Source of the DNA: Carallia brachiata
Taxonomy: Eukaryota; Streptophyta; Magnoliopsida; Malpighiales; Rhizophoraceae
Assembly: GCA_021464245.1 (NCBI GenBank)
Contig: JADCRB010000036.1
Span: forward strand, 3,477,947 to 3,541,946
Length of the DNA: 64,000 nucleotides
Reading direction: 5' to 3'
Part shown: positions 14,301 to 27,913 of the stretch, piece after piece
Position numbering within the stretch: position 1 is the first letter of the stretch
How the letters are laid out: each line of letters begins with the position of its first letter
Made by a program: the position numbers and the translations under genes
The notes under the pieces: model-generated
What the model was told of the DNA's origin: nothing
Seen by the model: only the letters and a program-made list of their open reading frames with translations
The model's database searches: none

Positions 14301-17300
14301 AGGTTTTCATTCTCAAGGACATCAAAGCAGTATGTATAGCAACAAGAAAGTCATAAAGCATGATTTCATTTTGTTTAAGAATATCCACGATAAGGGAACT
14401 TTGAAAATGACTGTTTGCCCAGCTATGCTAATGGAGGACCATTTTCATATTGTGTAAACATATCCACAATAAAGGAATCTTTGAAAATGACTATTTGGCC
14501 AGCTATGCTAATGGAGGGGAAGTCAATGAACATTCACTAACAGAATGTAATAGGATGTAGTGGGACAAGAAAAGCAAGAATAAGGAACAAGCAATATATA
14601 AAAAATGGAGGAGGCCTATGTATATGATTTGTTTGTACGGCAATGCTCTGCTACTCATTGCAATCACATGAAGACAATCAACTTGAAAATAAGTATCTAA
14701 ATGATTTTCTAGCACACAAACAACATAATCACCAGTTACCATCTTTTGCTTTGACCACTAGTTGTTTGAGACTATCTCCATATTGGAAACAGCTGCCAGT
14801 GCTCAAAGGTCAAACAAAAACTCAATAAGTGATAATGTTGGCCCAACAAGAGAATGTAGGAGCATCTTTTACTTGAAACTTTGGAGTCTACATGCAGGAG
14901 TTAGACCCTCGGCACCTATAACTTTATAACAGGCCTCAATTTCGTTATAGATTTCTCTACAAGAATACAGTGTGTTCTGAGAGATAAGTCCAGGAAATAT
15001 GTCTAAAGAAAGATAATAATTTTAAGCTCCACAGAATGTCATACCTCCAGCTTTAACAATGTCAACAAGGTCATCCTTTAGAATGACCGAAATCGAACGA
15101 GGAATGACCCCAACTCCCAAGACCTGTGTACTTTCTTGGATCTTAATTTCCTGATAATCATGGCGTACCACACTTTCTTCTATACAGTCAAACCGTGTGC
15201 CTTCGCAGGCTTTAGAGCTCTGACATTAGATGCAATGGAGGTGATCAAACTCCAACTTCCTTACACCAAAAGATACAAAATCCACAGCAAAGGGCCAACT
15301 GGCGCCACATTCTATGGGAGAGCATATAATGATTTAATGAGAGAATACACAATGATTCTTTGATTTATAAATTTGAAAATTTATCAGGGATGCTCAATCC
15401 AAAAATATTAAATTGTTAACTCTCATGATATGGAGATAATTCAGCTCAAGACAGATATAGTGCTATCTGCCATGTGGAAACTTGGTACAAACTCTATAAA
15501 GCGTAGATGACTGACCTGAGAGGGGCAAAATGATGGCAGAGTTATGGAGTTTCTACTTTCCAGCTCAGGATGAACTGGGAACCTACACAAGGATTTCTAA
15601 ACTTAATTGTTGGAATAACAAGTCTCATCTATATATTGTATCTTTTCATCCTTTAATGGCTGAGATATTCCATCTTAAAACACCAAATAAGGATTCATCA
15701 CTTTCAGAAAAACAAACTTGGGGAAAATGCCTTCATGGAGCTTACAAAATAACAATGTACATCTACATCATGATTCCGAACAGGTCGTCTAAAACTTGAT
15801 GGAAAAGTGCCATCTAACTGCTATTCAACTAGAGGGCCAGGTATGTTCAACCTGAATTTATATGCACTTTCATGCATGAAACTAACAACCTTACTGTCAC
15901 CTACTAAGCCATAATCCTGACGAGTTCTAGATTAGTCTTATCTGAGAAGGTCATTTCCAGGTACTGTTTCTTAAAGAGGCGATGTTCCCTTAACCACAAT
16001 AAGGATCTAACAACTTATCTCAACCAAAAAACTGAAAGGAACAAAAAAAAAAAAAAAGTAGAATTTCCATTATATTAAGCCCAATCAGCACTTGATTCTG
16101 ATGTATTAAACAATAGTAATTACTCATAGGGACATGGGAAACTGCTCTTCCTACACAGGACCAGGGACAAGAAATCAACATGATGGCTTCAACCCTTTTC
16201 TTTAATTGCTAGGCCTAACCATGGCTTGTACAAGAAAATGTGTGCAATTAAAATTTTGATGAAATGCATATATTCACACGCATTCACATGTGATGTATAT
16301 ATAAGGAAGATAGACCCACTCATGCTTGCATTTTCGACAGCGATACATCCTTTCCCCTTCGTACATCTTTATGCTCCAGACCTGATTACTGTCCCTTTGA
16401 GGGTGAGGAGGATCCCTCGATGTCTCACCCTAACATGCCCAATGCTTGGGAAAGCATCTGCATTTCACAATGGGACAATTATCCACAAATTTCCTTTTGA
16501 AAAGGGCAGGAGAAAGAACAAGGGGAAAAAAAAAAGAATTATGACCAACTGATCTGTGAAGAGGACACAAACCTGGCATTTCAAGTGGAGAACCATTTAC
16601 ATTAACTCGAACATGAATGAACTTTTTCTCAATTCCCTTCTCACCAAAACTCAGATTCTTCAGCACGATTTTCTACATTCTCCCAGCCACAACACCCACA
16701 TGGCCAAATTAGTTAACAAACTTAATATTAACAAATCCACTAGTTAAACAACGATCACACGGAGTAGTTACAAAACACACACATACACAGACCATAGAAC
16801 ATGAACTGTATGCCTAACCGTGCTACGTTCATATCTGGAACAGGATTAAGCACATGAAATTGGCGACCCACAAAGATAAACATAACACATCATCACCTTA
16901 ATCCACAAATAATGGATTCAAACATAGACCAATCGGCAAAAGAATCTCAAGCATGTATAACATTACTTGCACAATCAGACCAGCACCACATTAATCATTT
17001 AAAACCCCATTACACGAATTCAAACCTACACACAGATCAAATTTCGCCGCGAAAGGCACACGCGCACATAAACATACACATACACGTACACAAAGGTGTG
17101 TATGAGAAATAAGTAGCATACATGAGCCCAGAGAGCGGCTCGGTCGAAAAGGCGCAAGTAAGGGGTGGGTTGAGAGAAAAGGAGACGGGCAAGTAAGAGA
17201 TTGTCGTCCACTAAGTCTGCAAAACTGAATTAAAAAATAAATAAAATAATTAATTAATTAATTATTCATTTTGGAATTAAATAAAAAAATTGAGCAAATA

Positions 17301-17439
17301 GGGGGTTTTGGGGCCGGAGATAGTTTAAAAAAAAAAGAAAAAACTCGATGTAGAGAGGGAAATGGAGGTTGTTGGAGTCGGGAGAAAGGACGACGGAGCG
17401 GAGCTGAGGAGAGGTGTGCCGTATCAGAAACTCCGCCAT
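8336..17439 (-). CDS. MCM9: MCM9 DNA helicase-like protein, 20 exons, with two single-base frame breaks
   Basis: An AAA+ MCM-family helicase; in the family MCM9 pairs with MCM8 in homologous-recombination repair. Exons in transcription order: 17439-17345, 17224-17122, 16672-16573, 16457-16320, 15582-15516, 15219-15045, 13902-13803, 13390-13293, 13206-13141, 12944-12852, 11585-11469, 11215-11143, 10990-10924, 10071-9990, 9757-9636, 9538-9471, 9357-9248, 9163-9116, 9046-8894 and 8423-8336. They sum to 1963 nt; adding two missing bases gives 654 residues, usual for plant MCM9. Visible: start [10 protein letters not shown]-fold ([17 protein letters not shown]), zinc-binding CRKCKH, Walker A GDPGTGKS split across exons 10/11, Walker B LCCIDEFD, and the LLSRFD arginine finger. 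Breaks: TAA at 16369-16371, where one base is missing before KMYEGE, and a shift near 8405-8412 restoring [12 protein letters not shown]. An ATG at 17439 is chosen as the first in-frame Met. Confidence 0.88.
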
Positions 17440-17774
17440 TGCCTTCACTTATCTTCCTCCCCACCTTCTCCGTCTCTTGCCGCCTCCATTGCTTTGCTGC
17501 TGTGAAAGAGGCCGCAGGCTGCGATACTGTGTGAGGTTTTTAGGCGGGCTTTTGGGGATTCTCTTCTATTTGGTTTTTGGCGGTCTTTGTGGGCGCCTTC
17601 TCTACTTCGTTGGAAATTTTCTTTCTTTGTTGCTTTTTTTTTTTTTTTTAATAATAATTTTGGGAAGTTTTTGCCTGCTTTTATTTGGTGCCATTTTCCT
17701 GGGGACATAAAATTCAACCTTTTATGCGTTTTGGAAATTTTTCTGATTATATAATAATTAGGCTATTAATTAAT
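17440..17774 (-). promoter_or_regulatory. MCM9 upstream region
   Basis: About 330 bp lie between the MCM9 initiation codon and a MITE. On the - strand the sequence is pyrimidine/purine-biased with no convincing TATA box near the start. It presumably holds the 5' leader and core promoter, placed here by position only. Confidence 0.4.
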
Positions 17775-18097
17775 GCAGATAACTAATTTTTTAAACCTAA
17801 ATTTTTGTGATTTTTTTATTTAAAGTTTAAACTTTTTAAATTTTCTATTTAAGACGTAAACATTTATTTTTTTGTTCTATTCAAATTCTTTTACAATGAA
17901 ACCGTTAATTTTTCCATTAACTTTAATCATATTTCCTCCTGTTTTCGTTAAATCTAACGGAAAAGTTCACGGTAAATTATACAAAAGGACTTAAATAAAA
18001 AAAAATAAAAATTTAGACTTTAAATAAAAAATTTAAAAGATTTAGGTTTCAAATAAAAAAAATTATAAAAATTTAGACTTAAAAAAGTAATTATCCC
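17775..18097. mobile_element. MULE-type MITE with long inverted arms and 9-bp TSD
   Basis: A 323-bp element whose halves are approximate reverse complements; each arm is roughly 130-150 bp. Arm ends read gcagataactaatttttt (left) and gggataattactttttta (right, reversed). Perfect 9-bp flanking duplications, ttaattaat, lie at 17766-17774 and 18098-18106. A 9-bp duplication with long arms is the signature of Mutator-like elements. The arms carry ttaacgg/ccgttaa motifs also found in the arms of the Pack-MULE at 37.0-38.3 kb, which suggests relatedness. It encodes nothing and sits between MCM9 and the 3' end of SF3B1. Confidence 0.8.
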
Positions 18098-18709
18098 TTA
18101 ATTAATCATAATTTCTTTTTTTTATATATATTCATTATCTCTTTTTCCCCTCGTTTTGTTTTTTTTTTTTTTTTTTTCCATGGAAGAAATATATAAAAGC
18201 ACCTCTTTGATCCCAACCAGTTGCCAGTGACCTTTTAATATTAATACTTGATTTAACCCCGAATCAATTAAAAAAAAATTAAAATCAAATATGGCAGTCA
18301 GGTCAGGAAGCTGAGCTTTTATAGAGAAACACAAAGCATAAAATGCAGAAGTGCCAGCAAAATAAAACAAAAGAAGATAACAGAGGAGGCATCATCATTC
18401 ATCACTGTCACAACAGAAGATCAAATCCAAGTAAAGCCGGAGACGAAAATGCATGCATCGAGGAAGCAAAGATAGAGAAAGCTCGAAAGTTCACCACATC
18501 GTAGTTTCATTTTATATAATTACCATTACAATAGGAAAATTGTGAAGTAAACAAGCTAGAAATACCCCACATACATGCAACTTATTCTTGATGTAATAAA
18601 GTACTGAGGGTGGAAATGAACTAAGCCAACTAAAGAGAGTTGCCAGATGGTCTGTTTCTACGCAATTCCTTTGGCACTCTCTTTAGCTGCGAACAGAACA
18701 TACTACAGC

Positions 18710-21700
18710 TTACATAAACATCATCAATTCGGGCCTACTATATACATTATGTTGCTCATCTTCCAGCATAGGGTAAGCTGCCACAAGCGCGTCTTGGGAT
18801 CCAATGTACAGTGAGTTATAGATCTTCCAATACACTTCCCGGACCTTCCTGGCAGGATGGAACAGCCCTTGGAGACAGTAATTGAGAACAACAGCCGCAC
18901 CCAAGGCCACCCTCATTCCTTCAATTGCTTCCATGACAGCATTTATGACATGAGGGGAAGTCTCAAAGATGTTTGGCCACACATAGTTAAGCAAATGGAC
19001 TAGTGCATCCTCGCAGCCCAATCCAGCAACACCCAAAGCCATATGCTTAACAGCAGAAGCTGCAGTCTGCCTGTGAACTAGATCTCTATCCATCAAGGCA
19101 TCTTCCAACAATGGAGTAACTGCATATATATAGTCCTTTCCCATTTCACCAATGTACTCAAACAAGAAAGAGAGGGACTTCAAGACTCCATTTTGCACAT
19201 TAAGCTCAGGAACACGATACTCGTTCATCAGTGCAGGCAGAACAGTAAAAGGAGAACAGGTTTCTGCAACTATAGCAATTGCAACCGTGGTGCAAACACG
19301 ATTCTGGCGCTCTTGGACCTTGAGATTGTTCAACAGAGTTGCTAGCACATCTTGAGGCCCAATCGCTTTAGCAATATAACCAAAAGTGTTCACAGTAGCT
19401 CGCCGAATACCCTTCTTGTGAGCCTTCAGCATCTCCAGGAGCTCAAAACAGATCCTCATCCACTCCCTAGCTGGAACAAACTCAGCCCCACGGTCTGCAA
19501 TACGGCCAACAAGGTCAATACAATTCTCCTGCACTTTCTCATGCCTGTTCTTCAGTATCGGTGTCAAACGGGGAAGTAAATCCTTAATGGGAGGAGTCAT
19601 TTTTGTCATACCAATGACATTCACAATTGCCTTCAGAGCCCCAAGAATTGAGCCAAGAACTTCCGGATACTCTTCTCCCAAATACTCATACAAGACAACA
19701 CCAAGATGGCCCATTAGCTGCTCCTCATGGCACTGCTTCATGACAACAGCTATTCTTGAAATAAGGTCAGCGGCTTGTTGTCTGACCTTGGCGCTCTTGT
19801 TGTTCAAGCGCCACTTTATGGTACCACAAATTTGAGGAAGATAAGGCTTCACCCTCTGACCAAGAGAATTTACAACTGCACCAAAACCATTAAGCATCAC
19901 ATTGGCATCATCACTAGTCTGCTCTTGGAAGGCATAAAGAATGCCATCAATCAAAAGCTCTTCTAATCTAGCATCAATATCAGATGCACCCAAGTTGGAA
20001 ACCACCTTTTCAACTGTTTCCATCACCATACGCCTGTATGGTTCACTCTCATCTTTAAGATCCTCGACTATTCTTCCAACAATATCTTTGACACCAACCT
20101 TGTTAGCAATCTCCACCGTTGTGTCCACAAGCTGCTTATAATTTCTCCTATCCAAGGCCATTCTCCTAACCCAGAAATTCCTAAAGAACTCGGGAAGAAT
20201 ATCACTACGAATATAGTCAGCTTCCACACCCTCAGTGCCCACACATTGCTTGACCACTTTCAGCACAATTTTCTTCATTTCTTCATCGGGAGACTGAAAC
20301 TCACGTATCAGAATAAACATGACTTCCTTAGTGTAGTAGTTGGCATATACTGCATCCATAAGAGGAATAATGAAACCAATTGCCTTCAAAAAGGCAGCCA
20401 AGACCTTGCCACGATGTGATCTGATACCCTTCCACAATGGCTTCAAAACTGAGTCAAAGCTTTCAATACCATATGGGGCAGCAGCCTCAGCAAGAGCAGC
20501 CAAGGACAAAGCTGTGATTGTCCTCACCTTCTGATTCTCATCACTGAGACCATGTTCTATGATTTCCACAAGAGACCTCAAATGAGGAAGCACAGCACAG
20601 CCAATCAATATAGCAATCTGCTGAACAATCTTGATTCCAGTATGGCGAGCTTGCCATGATTTCTTACTCTGACACACAGCTTTCAAAAAAGGCAGAAGGG
20701 CTGGAATGCCAAGAGCAGAAGCAACAACACTAAAGGCCCTAGCAGTTGTGTTCCTAACATACTCATCAATGTTATCAATGTCAGGACGCATAGCAGCAAT
20801 CATGGTCGCTAAACCCGCTGCCTTACTCAGATTAGAGATTATTTCTCTACCTTCCACACGTGCATAATAGTCCTCATCAATCAACAATGGCTCAATAACA
20901 ACAAGAATCTTGTGCACATAAGGCCTAACCAACTCATCCAATTTGTACAAAACCCTATCAATTACCTTAACCAAAAGATGCCTTTCCTGATCTTCCAAAG
21001 TGGGTTGCATAAGCAATGGCAAAATCCTGTTAAATAGGGGCCCAGCACCAAACTCTCTTGCCTTGTCCGTCAACTGCCTTAAAGCTGTCTTCCTCTGAGG
21101 TGGCGTCCCATTCTTAACCTTTAATAACAGCTTCATAATCTTCCTCTCCTTCTGCTCCTCTGGAGACAATTCCTCTTCATCTTCCTCATTCAACAAAGCT
21201 CCAAAATACTGATAATCTTCAGGCTTCATAAATGGCAACCCACCAGGTGCTTCCTTTGGCACATCAAACTGCTGCCCTCTATTCTCCTCTGGAATAGAAT
21301 AAAGTGGAGTTCCGAGTGGTGTGGGAGTTGCCAATAATTTCCTTGCAGGCGTCCTAATAGGCACGTACGAAGCTGGTGGCTCCAAAATTTTGTACCCTTC
21401 TTGAGGAAACATGGCATCAAGTTCCTCATCAGTCAAGGGCCTGTTCCTTTCCTCAATATCCTTCTCCCACCTCAACAAATTGTACTGCTCAGGCGTAATT
21501 GCACCTCGCATATTAATGGCCCCCGGTGTTGGAGTAGCCAAATCAACCCCACCAACAGGGGTAACTCCAGGAGTAAAAGCAGCAGCCGGGGTGGCCGCTC
21601 CAGACAAGGGGGTTGCACTTCCCATAGTGGCGGGGGTCTCGTCCCAACGAGACCTCTGTCGTTTTGGTGTGGGGGTGACCAATCCTTTTGGAGTCGCATC

Positions 21701-22542
21701 CCAAGTCACACCAGCCGGAGTAGCCCCAGGTGTGACCCCACCAGAAGGAGTAGCATCCGAATCCGCCAACCTGCCAGGAGTGGGAGTCTCATCCCATCTA
21801 TTCCTCCGACCAACAGATGGGGTAGCATCAGCAACCCTCCCAGGCGTAGGAGTAGCATCCCATCTTCCAATTCCCGGTGTAGCATCCGGCAAATCCCAAT
21901 CCGAACCAGTCTTAGCCTTCTTAGCAGCGGTACCTCCATCATCCTGCGACTGATCCCACCTATTCCTCCTCTTGGGCGCCGCCGCTGCCGCTGCTGGTAG
22001 AGCCGCAGCCGCAGCAGTGCCACCGTTCTCCCTCGCCTCCTTAGCAGCCTCCTCTTCCTCCTTCTTCTTCTGAGCAATAGCCCTCAACGTCTCCTCCTTC
22101 TCCCTCTTCAAAGCCTCCTCCCGCATCACGTCCGCATAAGTCCTCACAGACGGGTCGGGAGTCTTCTCTCCGGCAGCAAAAGCGTCGTGCCTGTCGGGGA
22201 AATAACCCGGTTCAGCCTCCGCCTCCGATAATCATCCTCCCGATCAATAATCTTCGAGGGGCGCTTGAACCCACCACCACCGCCGTCATCGTCACCATCT
22301 TCGCCAGCGCCACGAGGCATCTCTTTGAGGAGGGATTTCGGGGCGGTGTAGGATGCGAGCTTTCGGGCGACCTCGTTGTCGAGGTCGGGCTCATCGTCCT
22401 CGTTGACAGGGATGGAAGTGACGTAGCCGTCGCGGTCGGCGGCGCCGTAGAGATCAGTGTCGAAGGTGATCTTGGTGAGGGAGACGAGCTCTTGCTCCAT
22501 CCTCTTGCGTTCCTCTTGGGTCTTCGCTATCTCTGGATCCAT
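18710..22542 (-). CDS. SF3B1: Splicing factor 3B subunit 1 (SF3B1/SAP155), single exon, one missing base
   Basis: The scaffold subunit of SF3b in the U2 snRNP, which clamps the branch-site/U2 duplex. The frame starting at 22542 ([20 protein letters not shown]) runs to about 22195. There the expected ISPDRHDAF becomes ISPTGTT because one G is missing in plus-strand gtcgggg (about 22191-22199). The adjoining frame continues without interruption ([18 protein letters not shown]) to TAA at 18710-18712. With one base restored the product is 1277 residues, matching plant SF3B1 length, and intronless as in other plants. Residues about 190-310 hold repeated RWDETP / ATPTPG motifs (U2AF-homology ligand motifs and phosphorylation sites); from about residue 470 onward are HEAT repeats ending SRPELMMFM. 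An essential gene this conserved is unlikely to be a true pseudogene. Confidence 0.94.
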
Positions 22543-25500
22543 GATCGGACCGATTTTGGCCTGTAGGGTTTATGGATTGTGTAAATGTGAGTGGATAATT
22601 TAGGGTTTCTGGTGGAGGAAAAGAGAGAAAAGAAGAGACTGTTTTAGAAATGAGTTTGGATTTGGGGGATTTCTGAACTCTGATAGTTTCGTTTTTGGTA
22701 TCACACGCTCTCTTCGTCTGGATGGTGGTGAGAGTGAGAGGCAATGGGCCAATCAGGAGTTCGCGGGGTTTGGGTTGGAACTTGGAAAACAAAAACAAGT
22801 CGGTGACCTGTGAAATAGGAATGGATTAACCGACTTGAACTAAGGGGTATACAATTTTTAATTTCTACATTTTTATAATGTTATATATATGAATTTTAAA
22901 TTTTTTTAAGTTTTAAAGTTTTTGATATTTTATTAAATTAATTTATTTGTTAATAAAAAGTAATTAATTTATTAAAAAATAATTTTAATCTTATAAAAAT
23001 TATTTTAAAAAAATTAAATATATTAATTAAATTTTTTTCATCAAAAAGTATAGATTTTAAGTAATTAATTTATATATTTATTGATTAAAAAATATTTTAT
23101 GCACATATTTATTAATAAAAAAATATTTAATTTATTTATTTAATTTTTTTAATAATTTTTATTAAGTTAAACTTATTTATCAATAGATTAATAATTTTTT
23201 TATAAATAAAATAATTAATTTAATAAAAAATTAAAATATTTAACACTCAAATAAAATATTTAAAATATTTAAAATTTATATTAAAAAACTTAAAAATTTA
23301 GGACAAACAGATTTTGTAGAACTAAGGTCGGTTTTTTGGAATTTTGTGATAACTTAGCCTTGATAATTGTGGGCTTGGCTGATGATCTTGTTGAATTAGA
23401 ATCACCCATTCCCAGACTAACGGTGTCCAACTGACAACGGTTGTGATTTAGTGATTACAGTCTGTTGTTTGGGACCCAAAAACAACAGAGAGTATTTTGT
23501 TTAGGGTGATACTACAGAGCACGAACAAGCACATCACAAAAACGCACGAAAGGTGTTATATTTTGTTTTTTTTTTATTTATAATATTCTTTTAAAAAAAT
23601 TTAACGTAATACTTAGTATTATTTTAAAAATACATAACATCCTAAATCTTTATTTTTATAAAAATAATTTTTATTTTTTTTATAAGAGTACACTTGGCTT
23701 CATCTGATTTTCCTAAATTAATAGAAGGAAATGAATTTGAAATTTTAAAAAAAATAAAAAATTTTTGAAAAGCTTGGTGCAGTTTCGTGCATTAGAATTC
23801 GTGTGTAAAAATACTATTCTTTTGTTTATATTGAGAGGTTATAGATTTGAATCTTTTATAAAAATTTTGATAAAATTAAATATATACCTAACTTTACAGG
23901 GTTATGAAAAAAAAAAAGTTTTATAAAATATCATAAAGTTTTGCTCTTTATGATTTTGTGAAGAGTTTTTTTTTTTTTTTTTGGGTGAAGAGATTCAGTC
24001 AGTGTAAAGACTTTATTAATTTACTATGCATATGATCAGTACAATTTCCCTATATAGGAATGTGAGATGTGGCCGTGCTTTCCGTTTTGGTGTCCATCAA
24101 ACCACGCAAACCAGGTCACTCAATTGAAACTGAAATTGAAATAATATTACATAATTTAGTAATAACTTAACATTTTTTTCTTTTATAATGATTTAAATTT
24201 AAGTCTTTGCGGGGTTATTCATCTTGTTGGATCTAACGATGTTTGTATGTTTGTCTTTTGAGGATAATTAATCTTGACTCACAAATCTGATAACTATATT
24301 TCTATAATGAATCGTTTTTCTGGATTAAAAAAAAAAAACTGAAATTGAAATAATTATCCGACGAGATTGGTCATTTGAAAAAACCGTGAGTTACAGTTTA
24401 ATTACATATTCGATAAATTAAATTTGAAATTGTCGCATTAATTGCACTGTCATCAATAATACCAAATGATTTTAAATAAAAAACAACGAGTAATTAATAT
24501 CTGACAATTAATTTTTTTTTTCCTTAAATTCAATCAACACCTATATTATTTACCTTAAAACTAAGTAAAGCTACCAAACTTCTTTTAAATTTACAATAAA
24601 ATTAAACTCAACTGAGATTAATATTAATGCAATGTATTGTTCTGCATACAAAAGAATTGTCATTTGATGTTATTGTTTCTTTGATTTAACCATATTTATT
24701 ACAATTTATAGTTGCATATTGTTATTCTTAATTTTTTATTTTATATTTCCTTATGTTTTATAATTATATTGCAATTTGTTCCTCTTATTATGCATGCTGA
24801 ATATAGTTATACATCAATGGAGAGAGAACTTATTTCACGGCAGACACGGTGGCCAAACCGCCAATATAAGCAACAATCAAAGTAACTTTTTCTATGCTAC
24901 TAGCTCTGGACAAAAGGAAAAGCTTTCACGTTTTACTCTTAAATTCTTCACTAACTGAGTCACAAATCACCACTAGCATCATTGAACTTGTTGGAACTTG
25001 TTCAAAATACTGCGAATGGCATCCGCCTCTGAGTTGTTCTTCAAAACTTGCCGCCCTTAATATTTAAGGAGCATATTCGTTTGGTAAGAATGCCATCCCT
25101 ACCTGCTAATTAATCGACACATAGAGACGTTCTTCACATATCTTGAATTATTTGTTGTATCGAGGTCCAGCTGTAGCCTACATCTGCAATTAGCCTCAAA
25201 CACAAACACCAATCAATTGCTGATGGATGAAGTGGGCAGCTAGCAAATACACAACTGCCCGGATAAATTCAAACACAATTGGAAGAGTAACCTAACCAAT
25301 GTGGTAATTGGTAGAAGAACCATTCACTCAAACGGTTCACTGTTCACCATTTCAATGCATCATAGCTGCCTCATCTGAACTCCCGGGGGGGATATCGGGA
25401 TTCAGTAGAATAGATCAAAGTACCAAAACAATACAGAATACAAATGTCAACCTAAAAGTCTTAAAGCACACTTCTAGATATCGAGCTTGAGCTCAAAGTA

Positions 25501-25698
25501 GGAAAAAATCTCAAGTCATTTGTTCCTTTATTGTCACAGAAACCATCAAAAACAGCATCCAGAAAAACATTGCCATTATAAAATTCCTCCACAATTAGAA
25601 CCAAGAAATTCTTATGATAGGAGTGGTGCGATCATGCTACTTCTCCAATCAAAAACAAATAGTGGAGAAGCAAAATGCTATCACGAATTGAAGTAACT
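22543..25698. other. SF3B1 promoter and AT-rich spacer
   Basis: The first ~300 bp upstream of SF3B1 should contain its leader and promoter; no clear TATA box is visible. From 22850 to 23310 the sequence is extremely AT-rich, with many runs of attaatttatt/aaataatt that resemble a degenerate MITE nest. No coding exon is recognised up to the 14-3-3 stop codon. The last ~140 bp (25560-25698) are likely the 14-3-3 3' UTR. Confidence 0.55.
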
Positions 25699-27781
25699 TC
25701 ACTGCTTCTGCTCATCCTCGCGCTTGGGTGCTTCTTTGATCTCATCAGTTCCATCATCCTAAACATATGAGAGCAAACAATCAATTCACAGGTCACAAAT
25801 TTTTTGGAAACAAGGACAAAAAGGCAAGGCAAGATGGCATAACAATGAAACGATAAAAAGGAAAGTCAAGATCAAGACCTGCATATCTGAAGTCCATAAA
25901 GTGAGATTATCACGAAGAAGTTGCATTATCAAAGTACTATCCTTGTATGAATCCTCTCCCAGGGTATCCAGCTCAGAGATCGCTTCATCAAAAGCCTATG
26001 AAAGATGATACAAAAACAGTTTAGCAATATTCAGATGCAATCTCACCAAATAAACAACAAAAAGAAAAGCACACCAAGTCATTGATACTAAAACTTCTAT
26101 CAAATGATGCCCAAAATGAGATCAAAGTCAACAAATCAACCCATATTCAAACTTTTTCTATTTTAGCCTCTGATCTTCTAATCCAATTAGTAATACAAAA
26201 AAAAAAAAAAAAGCCAAGGAAAAAAATAAAATGGTTGAAGAAGCAAGGAAATGTAAGCTGGAGGAGAAATCAAATAACATATTCTGATTTCATCACCTGT
26301 TGACAAAAAATGCAAGCACATCAAAAGCAACAGAATGGGACATAGAGAGATAAAAAGAATCAAGTTACATAGTTCTGGTTTTATTACCTGTTTGGCAAGA
26401 TTACAAGCACGATCAGGTGAATTCAGAATCTCATAGTAAAATACTGAGAAGTTGAGAGCCAGTCCTAGACGAATAGGATGAGTTGGGGCTAGTTCAGCAT
26501 TTGCAATATCCTGCACACATGGGATAAAACATTACAAATGAAATATGAATAGCTTTTTAAATTAGATTCCATTTACGTACACTAAACATAAGCAAGTATT
26601 GGAAAAAAGAAAAAAAACGCACCGAAAAACAGTTTCCTTCTCCTATAGCCCTTTGCCGCACAAAGAATTTCAAAACATATTTTATTATTTTTTATCCCAT
26701 CTTACATTTTCTCTCCATCATATAACAAGTAAAAACAAACACAGGCAGCAGTAACAGCAACATAAATGAAAATTAAGTTCCATAAACCAAACCAATTACT
26801 ACATCATATCCTGTACTAGGAGAAGGTATACTGGTACCAAACCCACATGATCTTTTAACAATGTTTTCATAATCACTCACAAGCCAAAAATGTCCAGTGT
26901 ATGAAACCACACAATGAGACCAGATCTGAAGAAATTTTAATATATAAGGCACCATCAAACTATATCACGAAGCACGTTCAACCAAAACAATCCAAACAAC
27001 TAACTAACAACTCTAATCGACAATTACGAGCAAGAAGCTTGATTCCACTCATACAGAGCCTCGTCAATATCAACTCCTAAACCAAACCACCAAAACATGG
27101 CTCAGATCTGCATCTCGGTAAACACAAACAAAATATGCATATATTCATCGCACAGCAATAAAAAAAAAATCACAGGAAACTAAAATCAGAAAATCACTAA
27201 ATAACCCTAAATTGTTGAATAAGAAATCTCAAGCCAATAACAGGGGAAAAAAAAAAGGATGGCGAAATTGTTTGTATCGCGAAACGAGTAATACCTGCGC
27301 CGATTTGTAGGCATTAAGAGTATTCTCAGCGGCCTCTTTCCTCTCGTTTCCGGTCTTGAACTCCGCCAGGTAGCGATGGTAATCGCCCTTCATCTTCAAG
27401 TAGAAGACTTGGAATCGCCACTGCCTGAAGCCGGCACGAGCTTCTCGTCCAAGAGCTTCAAGATCCCGCCGCAGATCTCGATAGCTCGGCCTCGATCTTG
27501 GATCTGTACTCCTTGATGACGGCGACGTGATCGGAGTTGCCGCGGCTCTCCTCCTTCTGCTCGATGGACGAGATGATCCTCCAGGAGGCGCGGCGGGCGC
27601 CGATCACGTTCTTGTAGGCGACAGAAAGGAGGTTGCGCTCCTCGACGGTGAGCTCCTCGGAGTCCGGGACGGCGAAGACCACCTTCTCCATGAACTGGAC
27701 CATCTCTTCGTAGCGCTCGGCTTGCTCGGCGAGCTTCGCCATGTAGACATTCTCCTCGCGTGGTGATGACGCGCCGGCCAT
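25699..27781 (-). CDS. 14-3-3 protein (GF14, non-epsilon type), four exons, two missing bases in exon 1
   Basis: A phosphoserine/threonine-binding dimeric adaptor. Exons in order: 27781-27295, 26510-26388, 25995-25879 and 25758-25699, all GT-AG. With two bases restored the protein is 262 residues, normal for the family. Visible: start [20 protein letters not shown], signature [13 protein letters not shown], groove residues in [39 protein letters not shown], and [20 protein letters not shown]; the acidic/basic tail ends EDEQKQ. Frame breaks: near 27478-27480 (AELSKIC becomes AELSRSA, one A missing on the coding strand) and near 27410-27412 (DSKVFY loses one G and hits TGA). The upstream in-frame ATG at 27940 lies above the TATA box, so 27781 is chosen. 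Non-epsilon membership is inferred from the exon pattern and the [14 protein letters not shown] region. Confidence 0.93.
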
Positions 27782-27903
27782 TGGTTTGGTTTTTGGCGTG
27801 CGTTTGTTTTGTGCGTGTGAAACCTGTTTGATTTGGGAAGCGAAATGAGAAGGCTGTGAGAAGTTTTTGAAAGGTGGAGAGAGAAAGAGAGCAACAAATG
27901 CCG

Positions 27904-27913
27904 TTGATATATA
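27904..27913 (-). promoter_or_regulatory. Putative TATA box of the 14-3-3 gene
   Basis: On the - strand a tatatatc-type element lies about 125 bp upstream of the 14-3-3 initiation codon, at a usual distance for a plant leader of about 95 nt. It also argues against translation from the more distant ATG at 27940. Confidence 0.5.

Noticed and set aside
21401..22000. Long + frames opposite SF3B1
   Set aside because: They are antisense shadows created by the repetitive Thr/Pro-rich codons of the SF3B1 N-terminal region.
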